From the NCBI GenBank assembly GCA_903828665.1, contig CAIKMZ010000064.1, positions 1 through 64,000 of the forward strand: a stretch of DNA of 64,000 bases. The letters are read 5' to 3'. The translations under genes and the position numbers were made by a program. The notes beneath the pieces are model-generated. The model worked only from the letters and a program-made list of their open reading frames with translations, searched no databases and had not been told where the DNA came from. Within the stretch, counting starts at the first letter, position 1; each line of letters starts with the position of its first letter. Shown in pieces: positions 44,969 to 53,771 of the stretch. Source of the DNA: an uncultured beta proteobacterium. Lineage in GTDB: Bacteria; Pseudomonadota; Gammaproteobacteria; Burkholderiales; Burkholderiaceae_C.

Positions 44969-46341
44969 GGCGCGCCCGGCAGTGTCGCCTGCTGTTGGCT
45001 CAACGCATGCGCACTGCGGGCGTAAACCATGGTGACGTGCTTGTCCGGCAAACGAACAAGCAACCAGCCCTCCAGACGACGGCGCTCGGCGTTTGCGATC
45101 GGTCGCTTCGAATCGACGGTAATCAGCAGGCCCTCGGTCTTGCTGTCTCTGCCCGAGGGCAGTCGTGCGATGCTGATGTCTCGCAGGTTGGCGTCCTGCG
45201 CAAGGATCTCGGCGATGAGTTGGGGAAACTTCGCTTCCGTATCCCGGATCCGGTCCAACTCATCGTGCATTGCGCGATTGGCGAGCAGGGTTTGTTCGAG
45301 CTGTTGCTGTTGACTCTGCGCGCGCTGCGGGTCGGTTCGCGCTTTTGTTGCGGCGGCCGCCTTGCCGGTTGAAGCAAGATGCAGGTCCAGCTTGGTGTCG
45401 TCGAGCTTGAACTGCTGCATGGCATCCTTCAGGACTTTCTCGGACTCCGCCCGCGTGTTGGTCCCGATCACCGAAAGTGAGATCACACGGGCCTTGGCGT
45501 CGATCTCCTGTCCAGTCACGATCAGTGACGTTTGCGCTGCCGTCACCGCCTTGACGAAGCGCTGCGCCTCGTTGGTGAAGACCTGCTGCTCCACGAGCTG
45601 CGCCGCGAGAAAAATGCTGGGCACGAGTGTGACGGTCACGACGCTTCCCATGATGATGCTGCCGCGCCGGCGCGCCCGGGCATCAGCGAATGCATGTTGC
45701 GGCAGGCGAAGCAGCCGTGTGACCGACAGCGTTGCGAGCCCGATGAACACGCCGTTGATGGCAAACAGGTAGAAGGCACCGAGCACGAACGAGAGTTGCC
45801 AGGTGGCGATGCCGTAACCAACGGTGCACAGAGGGGGCATCAAGGCGGTGGCGATCGCAACGCCGGGAATGGTGGTCGACTTCTCCTTGCGTGTGAGGCC
45901 GATCATGCCGGCAGCCCCACCGAAAAAGGCGATCAGGACATCCCAGATCGTCGGTGAGGTTCGTGCGAGCAATTCGGACTGCGCGTCCTGCAATGGCGTC
46001 ATGGCAAAGTACAGCGTGGAGGTCAGCAGGCTGATGACAGTGAAGATCGCGAGATTGCGCAGCGCGCTTCGGATCAGCGCGAAGTCGCTGATGCCGGCGC
46101 CATAGCCGGCTCCGATGATCGGGCCCATCAGTGGTGATATGAGCATGGCGCCGATGATGGTTGCCGTGGAGTTCACGTTCAGACCGACCGATGCGATCAT
46201 GATGGCAAACATCAGGACCCATAGATTGGTGCCGCTGACCTGCACGCCGGATCGGATGTTGGCGTCGATCACGTCGTGCGGCGCCTGATCGCGGCGCAGG
46301 CCAAAGAGCTTTCGAAGAGGATGGAGCACTTGCGTTTGCAT
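44965..46341 (-). CDS. DUF389/TIGR00341-family membrane protein
   Basis: This 458-residue protein has an N-terminal multi-spanning region (about 30-250) with the family signature NSTATIIGAMLISPLMGPIIGAGYG. A soluble C-terminal half with a Gln-rich coiled part (QRAQSQQQQLEQTLLANRA) follows. The family's function is not established. It starts 2 bp after the stop of the SH3-like exported protein, so the two are cotranscribed. Confidence 0.88.
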   Translation of the reverse strand: MQTQVLHPLRKLFGLRRDQAPHDVIDANIRSGVQVSGTNLWVLMFAIMIASVGLNVNSTATIIGAMLISPLMGPIIGAGYGAGISDFALIRSALRNLAIFTVISLLTSTLYFAMTPLQDAQSELLARTSPTIWDVLIAFFGGAAGMIGLTRKEKSTTIPGVAIATALMPPLCTVGYGIATWQLSFVLGAFYLFAINGVFIGLATLSVTRLLRLPQHAFADARARRRGSIIMGSVVTVTLVPSIFLAAQLVEQQVFTNEAQRFVKAVTAAQTSLIVTGQEIDAKARVISLSVIGTNTRAESEKVLKDAMQQFKLDDTKLDLHLASTGKAAAATKARTDPQRAQSQQQQLEQTLLANRAMHDELDRIRDTEAKFPQLIAEILAQDANLRDISIARLPSGRDSKTEGLLITVDSKRPIANAERRRLEGWLLVRLPDKHVTMVYARSAHALSQQQATLPGAP

Positions 46342-46343
46342 GT

Positions 46344-47387
46344 CTACCCGCCAAAAACGAGGGCATCAGGGATTTCAAACTGCTCGTCGCTGCCCACGGC
46401 GACCGTGGTGTTGTCCCCTTGTCGGGTGGCGCGCAGTGCATCGGGTGCGTCCGAGGACACGAGCTTGCCTTTGATGAACAAGAGTTGCCGGATGCGAAGG
46501 TAGCCGGCATGCGCCCTCTCAATCCGCACAGTCGCTGTGCCGTCGAATGCCCGGCGAATCACCTTGGCGTCGCAGGTCTGATCAGCGCCGGCGTCACCGA
46601 ATTTGCAGGGCACGCGCGCCGTGGCATGGTATGGCGTGCCTGGCACCAGGGCATCCTGTTGTGCAGGGATGGCGAGGAGGGCAGGCCCGTGCAATCGCGC
46701 CTGCAAGTTGTAGCGACTGACCTCGTTGCGCCGCGCCGCCGCGCGCATCAGGTAGACGCGCGCAAGGTAGATGCCATCCACGGGTGCAACAGCTTCGAAG
46801 TGCGATCCGGAAACGCTGCCCACGAACATCGCCGCATCGGCGCCCGGGGCGCTCAGGTTGAAGTAGTTTTGCCGGTTGCTGGCGTCAAGCTGGATGGCGA
46901 GTGTCTGGCCGGCGCGGGCCGTGATCGGATGGTCGACAAAGGCGTGCCCCTGGATGCGGCCTTCGAACCGCATCCGGGCTGCGGTCGGCGCCGTGCAAGC
47001 GGACTCCGCCAGGAAGCGCGCCTGCACCCAGACGGCCGCTCCGTTGTAGTCGATCTTGCACCAGCGGGGTTTGGCACGCGCGCGCGCCTGCCTTTGTGCC
47101 GCCGACAGCGTCGTGAACTCTTCGAGGCTCAACCCGCCCTGGCAACCGAGATTGCGCAGGCATTGCATGCTGGCCGGAATGGAAACGGTTGTGCCCGCCT
47201 CGATCCCGGGCGCTGAATAGGCCTTCAGGTATGCGCCCTTCGGGATGCCTTGGACCTTGAAGAAATCAGGCCCATCCGCTGTGGCCGACGCGCCGCCGTG
47301 CAGTGCGAAGCACAGACAAACCGCATAGGCGAGGCGCCGCCTCAGACGCGTGCTGAATCCGTTTTGACTGATCAAGCCAGAATGCAT
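46344..47387 (-). CDS. Exported protein with SH3-like domain
   Basis: This 347-residue protein has a likely signal peptide (RRRLAYAVCLCFALHGGASA, cleavage near residue 35). A bacterial SH3-like region follows (ISIP... CLRNLGCQGG, WCKIDYNGAAVWVQARFL), then a beta-rich region (RIQGHAFVDHPITARAGQTL ... YFNLSAPG) reminiscent of PPC-type domains. Several cysteine pairs suggest disulfides in the periplasm. The start MHSGLISQNGF at 47387 is the first Met giving a good signal sequence. It is upstream of, and nearly overlapping, the DUF389 gene. No function is assigned. Confidence 0.75.
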   Translation of the reverse strand: MHSGLISQNGFSTRLRRRLAYAVCLCFALHGGASATADGPDFFKVQGIPKGAYLKAYSAPGIEAGTTVSIPASMQCLRNLGCQGGLSLEEFTTLSAAQRQARARAKPRWCKIDYNGAAVWVQARFLAESACTAPTAARMRFEGRIQGHAFVDHPITARAGQTLAIQLDASNRQNYFNLSAPGADAAMFVGSVSGSHFEAVAPVDGIYLARVYLMRAAARRNEVSRYNLQARLHGPALLAIPAQQDALVPGTPYHATARVPCKFGDAGADQTCDAKVIRRAFDGTATVRIERAHAGYLRIRQLLFIKGKLVSSDAPDALRATRQGDNTTVAVGSDEQFEIPDALVFGG

Positions 47388-47493
47388 CGATTCCTTGTGC
47401 CGTTCCTGCGAAGGTGAACGCAGTCTCGCAGGAAATGGTATCTCAACCCGCGAGCGCGCCAGACCCGCGCCGGCTTCATCGGTGCGCCGAACC

Positions 47494-48117
47494 TCAGGCC
47501 ATCTTTTCGAGTGCGGCCTCGTCCACGACATCGCTGGAGAAGAGTTCGATCGCCGTTCTGGCGACCTGGGTCGTGTCGAAGTAGGCATAGGCGCCGACGC
47601 CGACCGCGCCGATCAGGGGCACGAGGCGTGCCGCGCCCTTGCCGACGATGCCTTGCGCCACCCTGATCCCGAGCGCCTGCGCGAGCGACTGCAGCAAGGC
47701 CAGCGACGCGCGCCGGATCATGACGCGCTCGCCGACACGCACCACGACATCGCGGAACAACTGGGCAGCCAGGTGCCGGAACAGGCAGTACAGCATGTGC
47801 TCGCGGTTCAGCGATGCGGTCTTTCCATAGGCCGCGGCGATATCCGACACCATCTGCGCCTGCAGTCGCCACACCGCGACCAGTTCGGGCAGCACCGTCA
47901 GCCAGCCCAGCACGCCGGGCGGCAAGGCCAGCGAGGCGGCCATCAGGCTGGCCTGCCGGGCGGCGCTGCGACCGATCGCCCGCGCGCGTACCAGGGGTTG
48001 CGTCATTTCGTGCTCGGCGGACGCCGGCACCTGCAGCGCGAGGTTGAGGATCGCGTCGCCCACCTTGCGGCGCAGGGCATCGGGTGGCACGGGCAGTGCG
48101 ATGGCGTGGTCGGACAT
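47494..48117 (-). CDS. EcsC-family protein
   Basis: This 207-residue protein resembles the EcsC family. It has a helical N-terminal region, hydrophobic stretches (ASLMAASLALPPGVLGWLTV and LVPLIGAVGVGAYAYF) and conserved AYGK in the middle. Members are membrane-associated and mostly uncharacterised. ATG 48117 (MSDHAIALPVPP) is preferred over a TTG 9 bp upstream. It stands alone, with 106 bp separating it from the SH3-like gene. Confidence 0.75.
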   Translation of the reverse strand: MSDHAIALPVPPDALRRKVGDAILNLALQVPASAEHEMTQPLVRARAIGRSAARQASLMAASLALPPGVLGWLTVLPELVAVWRLQAQMVSDIAAAYGKTASLNREHMLYCLFRHLAAQLFRDVVVRVGERVMIRRASLALLQSLAQALGIRVAQGIVGKGAARLVPLIGAVGVGAYAYFDTTQVARTAIELFSSDVVDEAALEKMA

Positions 48118-48208
48118 GGTGCCCAAGGGTAGCAGTTTCGCGCCAGGTCTGTCGGCGGCCGCTGTCCGGCCAGCGTCGGGGCTTGTCCGTCAAGCCCGGT
48201 TGTGGCAG

Positions 48209-48220
48209 ATCAAGCTTGAT
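48209..48220. promoter_or_regulatory. 12-bp perfect palindrome upstream of the thioredoxin-like gene
   Basis: ATCAAGCTTGAT is a perfect palindrome in the divergent gap between the EcsC-like gene and the thioredoxin-like gene, followed by an AT-rich ACATATGAC. It may be an operator or part of a promoter. No regulator is suggested by the context. Confidence 0.2.
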
Positions 48221-48288
48221 ACATATGACAGGCCCCGCTGCCGCGAAGCGCGCGTGACAATTCGGCTGTGACCTGTCGCACGTCCATC

Positions 48289-48804
48289 ATGTCCGCCCTG
48301 TCCCGCACCCTGAGCGTTATTCTGCTGGCCTTGCTGTGCCAGATTGCCGCCGCGCAGGATCTCCCGACCCGATTCGATCCGCAGCGCGATGCTGCCAGGG
48401 ATGTGATGACGGCCCAGGCTCTGGCCAAGGCGAGCGGCAAGCGCGTGCTGGTCGACATCGGCGGGGAGTGGTGCCGGTGGTGCCGCATGCTGGACCGGCT
48501 GATCGCATCACAACCGACGATCAAGGCCTTTGTCGACGGCCACTATGTGTGGGTCAAGGTCAGCTATTCACCGGAAAACAAGAATGCCGCGCTGCTGTCG
48601 CGCTGGCCCAAGGCGCGCGGCTACCCCTACCTGGTGGTGTTCGATGGCGACGGGCGCATGCTGCACGCGCAGGGCGTGCAAGGCCTCGAAATCGAGATGG
48701 AACGGGAAGCCGACGAGGATTACGATCCGGTCCCGGTCATGGCATTCTTCAAGCGCCATGCCATTCCCGCAAGCGGTGCGGCAGCACCGGTTTCAGCGAG
48801 GTAG
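48289..48804 (+). CDS. Exported thioredoxin-fold protein
   Basis: This 171-residue protein has an N-terminal signal peptide (LSRTLSVILLALLCQIAAA) followed by a thioredoxin fold. The redox motif is WCRWC, and the cis-proline region appears as YPYLVVFD. It is probably a periplasmic thiol oxidoreductase or thiol-disulfide carrier. ATG 48289 is chosen because it gives a compact signal peptide; GTG 48268 would extend it by seven residues. It is convergent with the exonuclease/GIY-YIG gene. Confidence 0.82.
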   Translation: MSALSRTLSVILLALLCQIAAAQDLPTRFDPQRDAARDVMTAQALAKASGKRVLVDIGGEWCRWCRMLDRLIASQPTIKAFVDGHYVWVKVSYSPENKNAALLSRWPKARGYPYLVVFDGDGRMLHAQGVQGLEIEMEREADEDYDPVPVMAFFKRHAIPASGAAAPVSAR

Positions 48805-48815
48805 CGGCATCCCTT

Positions 48816-50219
48816 TCAGCGCGTCAGCCGGATCAACTCGGCCTTGCGCTTGCCCTGCGGCAGCAGGTGCTTGAGCAGCAGCCGGTAGCTGTCGAGGTCG
48901 AACGCCAGCGCGCGGCGGGTCTCCAACGCGGCTTCGAGCTCGGCTTCGTCGTGCACCGTGGCCAGATAGCACCACTGGTCAAAGACGTGGATGTCGGTGC
49001 GGCCAGTCTCGGCGTCGTGTTCGCGCAAGCCGACGGCGCCGGCATGCGGCCAGACCTGCAGCCGATGTTCGGCCAGCGCCATCTGCAGCCGCAGGTAGTG
49101 CCGCTGCTGGCTTTCCTCGCCGCAGTAGACGCCCTTGCAGCGCCCGACCTGATGTGCAAAGCAGCGGCCCTTGCCCGACTCCAGTCCGAGCGCCTGCGGG
49201 CACAGGGCTTGCTGCTCGGCGAGCTCGCGCAGGCTCGTGAGCGCCTGCGCCCTGGAGCGGTAGACGCCGTACAAGCGGTCGAATTCCCGCGGCTGCAACT
49301 CTTCGCCGCGCACCAGCGTCAGCAGCGGGCGCGCCGCCGAGTCGGCGTTCAGGCGCCAGGCGCACAGGCTGCCTTCGCGGCGCAACTGGCGGTTGTGCAG
49401 CGGCTGGCGCTCCTTCATGAGCCGCGCTTCGAGCAACAGGGCGCCGATTTCTCCGGCGGTTTCTATCCATTCGACGCGCCGGATCTCCTGCGCGATGCGC
49501 ATCTCGCGCGCGACCTTGCCGGCGGCCTGGAAGTGCGCCATCACGCGGCTGCGCAGGTTGACGCTCTTGCCGATGTACAGGGGCACCTGACCCTCGCCAT
49601 GAAACAGGTAGACGCCGCAGGACTGAGGAATGTCCTGGATCGGGGTTGTCAACTGGGGCGGCAGGGATGAGCTGCCCTGCAGCAGCGTGGCCGCCTGACC
49701 TTTGATGTGCTGGGCGCCCAGCTCCCGCGTTGCGCTGGCAAGCCAGGCCAGCACGACATCGACGTCGCCCATGGCACGGTGGCGCGCGCTGCTGGCCAGG
49801 CCATGGCGCTGCATGATGGCGTCCAGGCCGTGGCTGCGGTGCTGCGGGTAGAGCAGGCGCGACAGGCGCACCGTGCACAGCGTCTTGACGCGCAGCGGCA
49901 TCTCGAGCCGGGCAAACTCACTCAGCAGAAAACCGTGGTCGAAACGCGCGTTGTGCGCCACCAGCACAGCGCCATCGAGCAGATCGAGCAGCTGCTGTGC
50001 CACCTCGGCGAAGGCGGGCGCTTCGCGCACCATCTGGTTGCTGATGCCCGTCAGGTTCTGGATGAAATACGAAATCGGCGTGTCCGGATTGACCAGCGTG
50101 CTCCAGCGCGCGACCTCCTGTCCGTTCTCGATGCGCACGGCCGCGATCTCGGTGACGCGGTCCTGCGCCGGACTGCCGCCGGTGGTCTCGAGATCGAGCA
50201 CGACAAAGGAGGGCAGCAT
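48816..50219 (-). CDS. DEDDh exonuclease fused to GIY-YIG endonuclease domain
   Basis: This 467-residue protein combines a DnaQ-like 3'-5' exonuclease (FVVLDLETTGG, HNARFDHGFL, HRAMGDVDVVLAWL; about 1-170) with a UvrC/Cho-like GIY-YIG domain (GVYLFHGEGQVPLYIGKS ... LRSRVMAHF; about 195-275). A C-terminal region with cysteines in CAHQVGRCKGVYC-like order follows (seen as RCFAHQVGRCKGVYCGEE). It likely incises and trims damaged DNA in a UvrC/Cho-like role. Start uncertain: ATG 50219 or TTG 50228. Confidence 0.9.
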   Translation of the reverse strand: MLPSFVVLDLETTGGSPAQDRVTEIAAVRIENGQEVARWSTLVNPDTPISYFIQNLTGISNQMVREAPAFAEVAQQLLDLLDGAVLVAHNARFDHGFLLSEFARLEMPLRVKTLCTVRLSRLLYPQHRSHGLDAIMQRHGLASSARHRAMGDVDVVLAWLASATRELGAQHIKGQAATLLQGSSSLPPQLTTPIQDIPQSCGVYLFHGEGQVPLYIGKSVNLRSRVMAHFQAAGKVAREMRIAQEIRRVEWIETAGEIGALLLEARLMKERQPLHNRQLRREGSLCAWRLNADSAARPLLTLVRGEELQPREFDRLYGVYRSRAQALTSLRELAEQQALCPQALGLESGKGRCFAHQVGRCKGVYCGEESQQRHYLRLQMALAEHRLQVWPHAGAVGLREHDAETGRTDIHVFDQWCYLATVHDEAELEAALETRRALAFDLDSYRLLLKHLLPQGKRKAELIRLTR

Positions 50220-50221
50220 CC

Positions 50222-50317
50222 CTAGCAAAACATGAGTGCCAGCCAGGCCGGGTCGTCCATGACGTTGATCAGCAGGTAGGCGCCGATGCGGTACAGCCAG
50301 AACTGGAGAAGCTCCAT
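50222..50317 (-). CDS. Possible 31-residue hydrophobic peptide
   Basis: A short frame (MELLQFWLYRIGAYLLINVM...) lies between the Nudix gene stop (17 bp away) and the exonuclease gene, which it touches. It encodes a single amphipathic or transmembrane-like helix followed by DDPAWLALMFC. The tight fit inside a same-strand gene row favours reality, but the Shine-Dalgarno is weak and there is no homology evidence. Confidence 0.35.
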   Translation of the reverse strand: MELLQFWLYRIGAYLLINVMDDPAWLALMFC

Positions 50318-50333
50318 GCTGCCGCTCGACCCG

Positions 50334-50879
50334 TCAAACGATGTCGATGGCATGAAAGCCGAATTGGCCGCTACGGCGGTCGCTGAAATAGCGCTCCAGC
50401 GTTTCCTTGACGGTGCGAAAGGCAATCTCGTCCCAGGGGATCTCTTCCTCAGCGAACAGCTTCGCCTCGATCGTCTCGTAGCCGGGCGCAAAGGTGTCGC
50501 TCAGCAGCCGTGCCCGGTAAAACATGTGGACCTGGCCGACGCGTGCAACATTGAGCAGAGAGAAGAATCCTTCCAGCTCGAACTGCGCGCCGGCTTCCTC
50601 GACCGTCTCGCGCGCCGCGCCCTCGGCTGCGGTCTCGTTGAGTTCCATGAAGCCGGCCGGCAGCGTCCACTTGCCCCAGCGCGGCTCGATGTTGCGCTTG
50701 CACAGCAGGATGCGCTCGCCCCAGTGCGGCACGGTGCCGACCACGATCAGCGGATTCTCGTAGTGAACCGTGCGGCAGGCCGGGCAGACGGCGCGCTCCT
50801 TGGTGTCACCGTCGTCCGGAATCTGGTAGACCACGGCGCTGCCGCAGTCTTTGCAATGTTTGATCGGGGGGCGCAGCAT
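50334..50879 (-). CDS. Nudix hydrolase with zinc ribbon
   Basis: This 181-residue protein has an N-terminal zinc ribbon (CKDC and CPAC) followed by a Nudix domain. The Nudix box matches GX5EX7REUXEEXGU exactly, from GFMELNE to RETVEEAGA. It hydrolyses a nucleoside-diphosphate derivative; the zinc ribbon suggests an NADH- or ADP-ribose-type substrate (inference). The start MLRPPIKHCKDCGS lies directly before the ribbon. Confidence 0.92.
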   Translation of the reverse strand: MLRPPIKHCKDCGSAVVYQIPDDGDTKERAVCPACRTVHYENPLIVVGTVPHWGERILLCKRNIEPRWGKWTLPAGFMELNETAAEGAARETVEEAGAQFELEGFFSLLNVARVGQVHMFYRARLLSDTFAPGYETIEAKLFAEEEIPWDEIAFRTVKETLERYFSDRRSGQFGFHAIDIV

Positions 50880-50909
50880 GGGGCCAGTGTAGTGCGAGTC
50901 GGCCGGGCC

Positions 50910-51605
50910 TTACTCGACGGTCAGGCGGATAGATTCGAGCCCTGCGATGGCGCCGGTCAGGGTGTCGCCCGGCACAACCGCCGCCACGCCTTCGGGCGTG
51001 CCGGTGTAGATCAGGTCGCCCGGCTGCAGTTCCCAGGCGGCCGACAGGTGCTCGATGACTTCGGCGATGTTCCAGATCAGCTTAGCAACCGTGCTGCGCT
51101 GGCGATCCGTGCCGTTGACCTGCAGCGAGATCTCGGCGCTGTCGATGGCGCCCGCGCTGGCGGCCGGGGTGATGACGCCGATCGGCGCCGAGTGGTCGAA
51201 ACCCTTGCCGATCGACCAGGGGCGGCCCTGTTTCTTCATCTCGTTTTGCAGGTCGCGCCGCGTCATGTCCAGGCCGACGGCGTAGCCGAAGATGTGCTTG
51301 TGCGCATCGGCCGCCGCGATGTTCTTGCCGCCGGTGCCGATGGCGACCACCAGTTCGATCTCGTGGTGCAGGTTCTTCGTCAGGCTGGGGTAAGGCAGTC
51401 TGGCGGACTCGCCGGCGTTGACCACGACCACCGCGTCAGCGGGTTTCATGAAGAAGAACGGCGCCTCGCGTCCGGTGAAGCCCATCTCCTTGGCGTGTTC
51501 CTCGTAGTTGCGGCCGACGCAGTAGATGCGGTGCACCGGAAAACGCGCGGGGCTGCCCAGCACGGGGACGGAGACGGTCGGGGCGGGATTGAAGACGTAA
51601 CTCAT
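50910..51605 (-). CDS. Fumarylacetoacetate hydrolase-family protein
   Basis: This 231-residue FAH-family enzyme shows IYCVGRNYEEHAKEMG, HHEIELVVAIG and the metal-ligand segment GYAVGLDMTRRD. It probably cleaves acylpyruvate-type C-C bonds or decarboxylates oxaloacetate. The start MSYVFNPAPTV at 51605 is chosen; the longer frame upstream overlaps the ABM gene and is unlike the family. It is cotranscribed with the ABM gene 26 bp upstream. Confidence 0.92.
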   Translation of the reverse strand: MSYVFNPAPTVSVPVLGSPARFPVHRIYCVGRNYEEHAKEMGFTGREAPFFFMKPADAVVVVNAGESARLPYPSLTKNLHHEIELVVAIGTGGKNIAAADAHKHIFGYAVGLDMTRRDLQNEMKKQGRPWSIGKGFDHSAPIGVITPAASAGAIDSAEISLQVNGTDRQRSTVAKLIWNIAEVIEHLSAAWELQPGDLIYTGTPEGVAAVVPGDTLTGAIAGLESIRLTVE

Positions 51606-51631
51606 GGGGATCTTTCGGTAGGCCTTGTTGA

Positions 51632-51934
51632 TCAGGCGGATTTGACGACGAGTTCGAAGTGCTCGACCACCGGCGGCCCCGCAAAGAACGGGCCGACGAT
51701 GGCGCGCCACTCGCTGAAGGCCGGCGACTCGCGAAAACCCACGGTGTGGTCTTCGAGCGTATCCCAGAATATCTGCAGCACGTAGCGCTGCGGGCTTTCG
51801 ATGCCGCGGTTGACCTTGTAGCCTTGAAAGCCCTTGGCCTTGGGGATGACGGTTTGCAGGCCGCGCGCGATGGCCGCTTCAAAGGCGGCGTTCTGACCGG
51901 GCTGGATGCGGATGTCGGCGAGTTCGAGAATCAT
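51632..51934 (-). CDS. Antibiotic biosynthesis monooxygenase (ABM) domain protein
   Basis: This 100-residue ferredoxin-like-fold protein of the ABM/dimeric alpha-beta barrel type (MILELADIRIQPGQNAAFEAA, ... GFQGYKVNRGIESP, LQIFWDTLEDHTVGF) is a cofactor-less monooxygenase or stress-related protein. Its substrate is unknown. It lies upstream of the FAH-family gene and is divergent from ycaO. Confidence 0.88.
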   Translation of the reverse strand: MILELADIRIQPGQNAAFEAAIARGLQTVIPKAKGFQGYKVNRGIESPQRYVLQIFWDTLEDHTVGFRESPAFSEWRAIVGPFFAGPPVVEHFELVVKSA

Positions 51935-52012
51935 GAAAGCTTCCTGTCGGGCGTGGGAATGGACTGGCGACCGAGTTTAACTGCGTGTCCGGCGTGGGGT
52001 ATGCTGGGCCCC

Positions 52013-53743
52013 ATGCAAACAGAAAACTTCATCCCCGGAAAAGATGCGTCGCTCGAATCGACCATCAACACCCTTCAGACCCGGCTGCAGGCGCTTGGCT
52101 TTCACATTGAGGAGCGCAGCTGGCTCAATCCCGTGGATGGCATCTGGTCGGTCCATATCCGCGACCGCGACTGCCCGCTGCTGTTTACCAACGGCAAGGG
52201 CGCGACGCGACTGGCCTGCCTGGCCAGCGCGCTGGGCGAGTTCTTCGAGCGCCTGTCGAACAACTATTTCTGGACGCATTACTACCTGGGACCGGTCGTG
52301 GCCGACCGGCACCACGTGCATTACCCGCAGGAGCGCTGGTTCGAGCCGAACGAGGACGGCAGCTGGCCGGTCGATCTGCTCAACCCCGGGCTGCACAAGT
52401 TCTACAACCCCGAAGGCAGCGTCGATGCCGAGAGCCTGGTCGAGTTCAACTCGGGCAATGTCGAGCGCGGCATCTGCGCCCTGCCTTACGTGCGCCAGCG
52501 CGATGGCGTTGTCACCTGGTTCCCGGTCAACATCATCGGCAACCTTTACATGAGCAACGGCATGTCGGCCGGCAACACGCCGGCCGAGGCGCGCACGCAG
52601 GCGCTGTCCGAGATCTTCGAGCGCCACATCAAGTTCCGCGTCATCGCCGAAGGCATCTGCCTGCCCGATGTGCCCGAGGCCGTGATCGCGCGTTTCCCGC
52701 GCATCGCGGCCGGCATCAAGGCCTTGCGCGCAGCGGGCTTCGGCATCCTCGTGAAGGACGCGTCGCTGGGCGGCCAGTACCCGGTGATGAACGTCACCCT
52801 GCTGCACCCGGAGGATCAGGGCTGCTTTGCCAGCTTCGGCGCCCATCCGCGCTTCGAGATCGCGCTGGAACGCGCGCTGACCGAACTGCTGCAGGGTCGC
52901 GCACTGGACGCGTTGGCGGGCTTTCCGGTGCCGAGCTTCGACCTCGAAGAGGTGTCGAGCTCGCCCAACCTCGAAATTCACTTTGTCGACTCCAGCGGCG
53001 TCATCCACTGGAAGTTTCTCGGCGACCTGCCGGACTATCCGTTTTGCGACTGGAACTTCAGCACCAGCACGGCCGAGGACTGCGCCTGGGCGATCGACCG
53101 CATCCACCGCGACGGGCGCGAGATCTACATCGCCGACTTCACGCATCTGGGCGTCTACGCCTGCCGCATCCTGGTGCCGGGCATGTCGGAGATCTACCCC
53201 GTGGATGATCTGGAATTCGAGAACAACAGCGTCGGCAACGATATCCGTGAAGCGATCCTGAATCTGAGCGACCTTGACGATGAGGAATGCACCGATCTGC
53301 TGGCCACGCTCAACGAATCGTCGCTGGCCGACCAGCGCCCGGTGGCGGCGGTGATCGGGCTGGCGGCGGATGCCGGCTCATTCTGGGCGGACCTGCGCAT
53401 CGGTGAACTCAAGACCCTGCTGGCGCTCGCGATCGGCGACGAGGCGGCGACGCTCGAAGGCTGCGACTGGATCCGGCACTTTGACCAGATCAACCCGCAG
53501 CGCAGGCGTGTCTACGCCTGCATCGAGAGCCTGATCAACCTGGCCGACATGGGCGGCACCGGCCCTTACCTCGACGCCTTGCGCGCGCTGTACGGCGCCG
53601 GTGCCGTGGCGCAGGCGCACGCGCTGATCATGCAGACCGATCGCTTCATGGGGCTGTCGGCGCCGGGCCTGATGCTCGAAGGCTGCGAGATGCACCGCAA
53701 GCTGCTGGCCGCCTACGACAAGGTACACGCGCGCGCCGCCTGA
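52013..53743 (+). CDS. ycaO: YcaO-domain protein (ribosomal S12 methylthiolation accessory factor type)
   Basis: This 576-residue protein is close in layout to E. coli YcaO. The N-terminus FIPGKDASLESTI and WLNPVDGIWSVHIRDRDC lead to the ATP-binding YcaO core (NGKGATRLACLASALGEFFE, PAEARTQALSEIFERHIK). A C-terminal extension with helical repeats follows. E. coli YcaO assists RimO in beta-methylthiolation of S12; no peptide precursor or RiPP genes are next to it, so a housekeeping role is likelier than natural-product synthesis. ATG 52013 is preferred over ATG 52001 because the family start aligns there. Confidence 0.92.
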   Translation: MQTENFIPGKDASLESTINTLQTRLQALGFHIEERSWLNPVDGIWSVHIRDRDCPLLFTNGKGATRLACLASALGEFFERLSNNYFWTHYYLGPVVADRHHVHYPQERWFEPNEDGSWPVDLLNPGLHKFYNPEGSVDAESLVEFNSGNVERGICALPYVRQRDGVVTWFPVNIIGNLYMSNGMSAGNTPAEARTQALSEIFERHIKFRVIAEGICLPDVPEAVIARFPRIAAGIKALRAAGFGILVKDASLGGQYPVMNVTLLHPEDQGCFASFGAHPRFEIALERALTELLQGRALDALAGFPVPSFDLEEVSSSPNLEIHFVDSSGVIHWKFLGDLPDYPFCDWNFSTSTAEDCAWAIDRIHRDGREIYIADFTHLGVYACRILVPGMSEIYPVDDLEFENNSVGNDIREAILNLSDLDDEECTDLLATLNESSLADQRPVAAVIGLAADAGSFWADLRIGELKTLLALAIGDEAATLEGCDWIRHFDQINPQRRRVYACIESLINLADMGGTGPYLDALRALYGAGAVAQAHALIMQTDRFMGLSAPGLMLEGCEMHRKLLAAYDKVHARAA

Positions 53744-53771
53744 AGCGGGCCGGGGATCAGCGCGGCGAGCC

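Noticed and set aside
52013-53743. YcaO as the core of a RiPP (azoline or thioamide peptide) cluster
   Set aside because: No precursor-like small gene, E1-like partner or transporter flanks it, and the N- and C-terminal layout matches the housekeeping E. coli YcaO.
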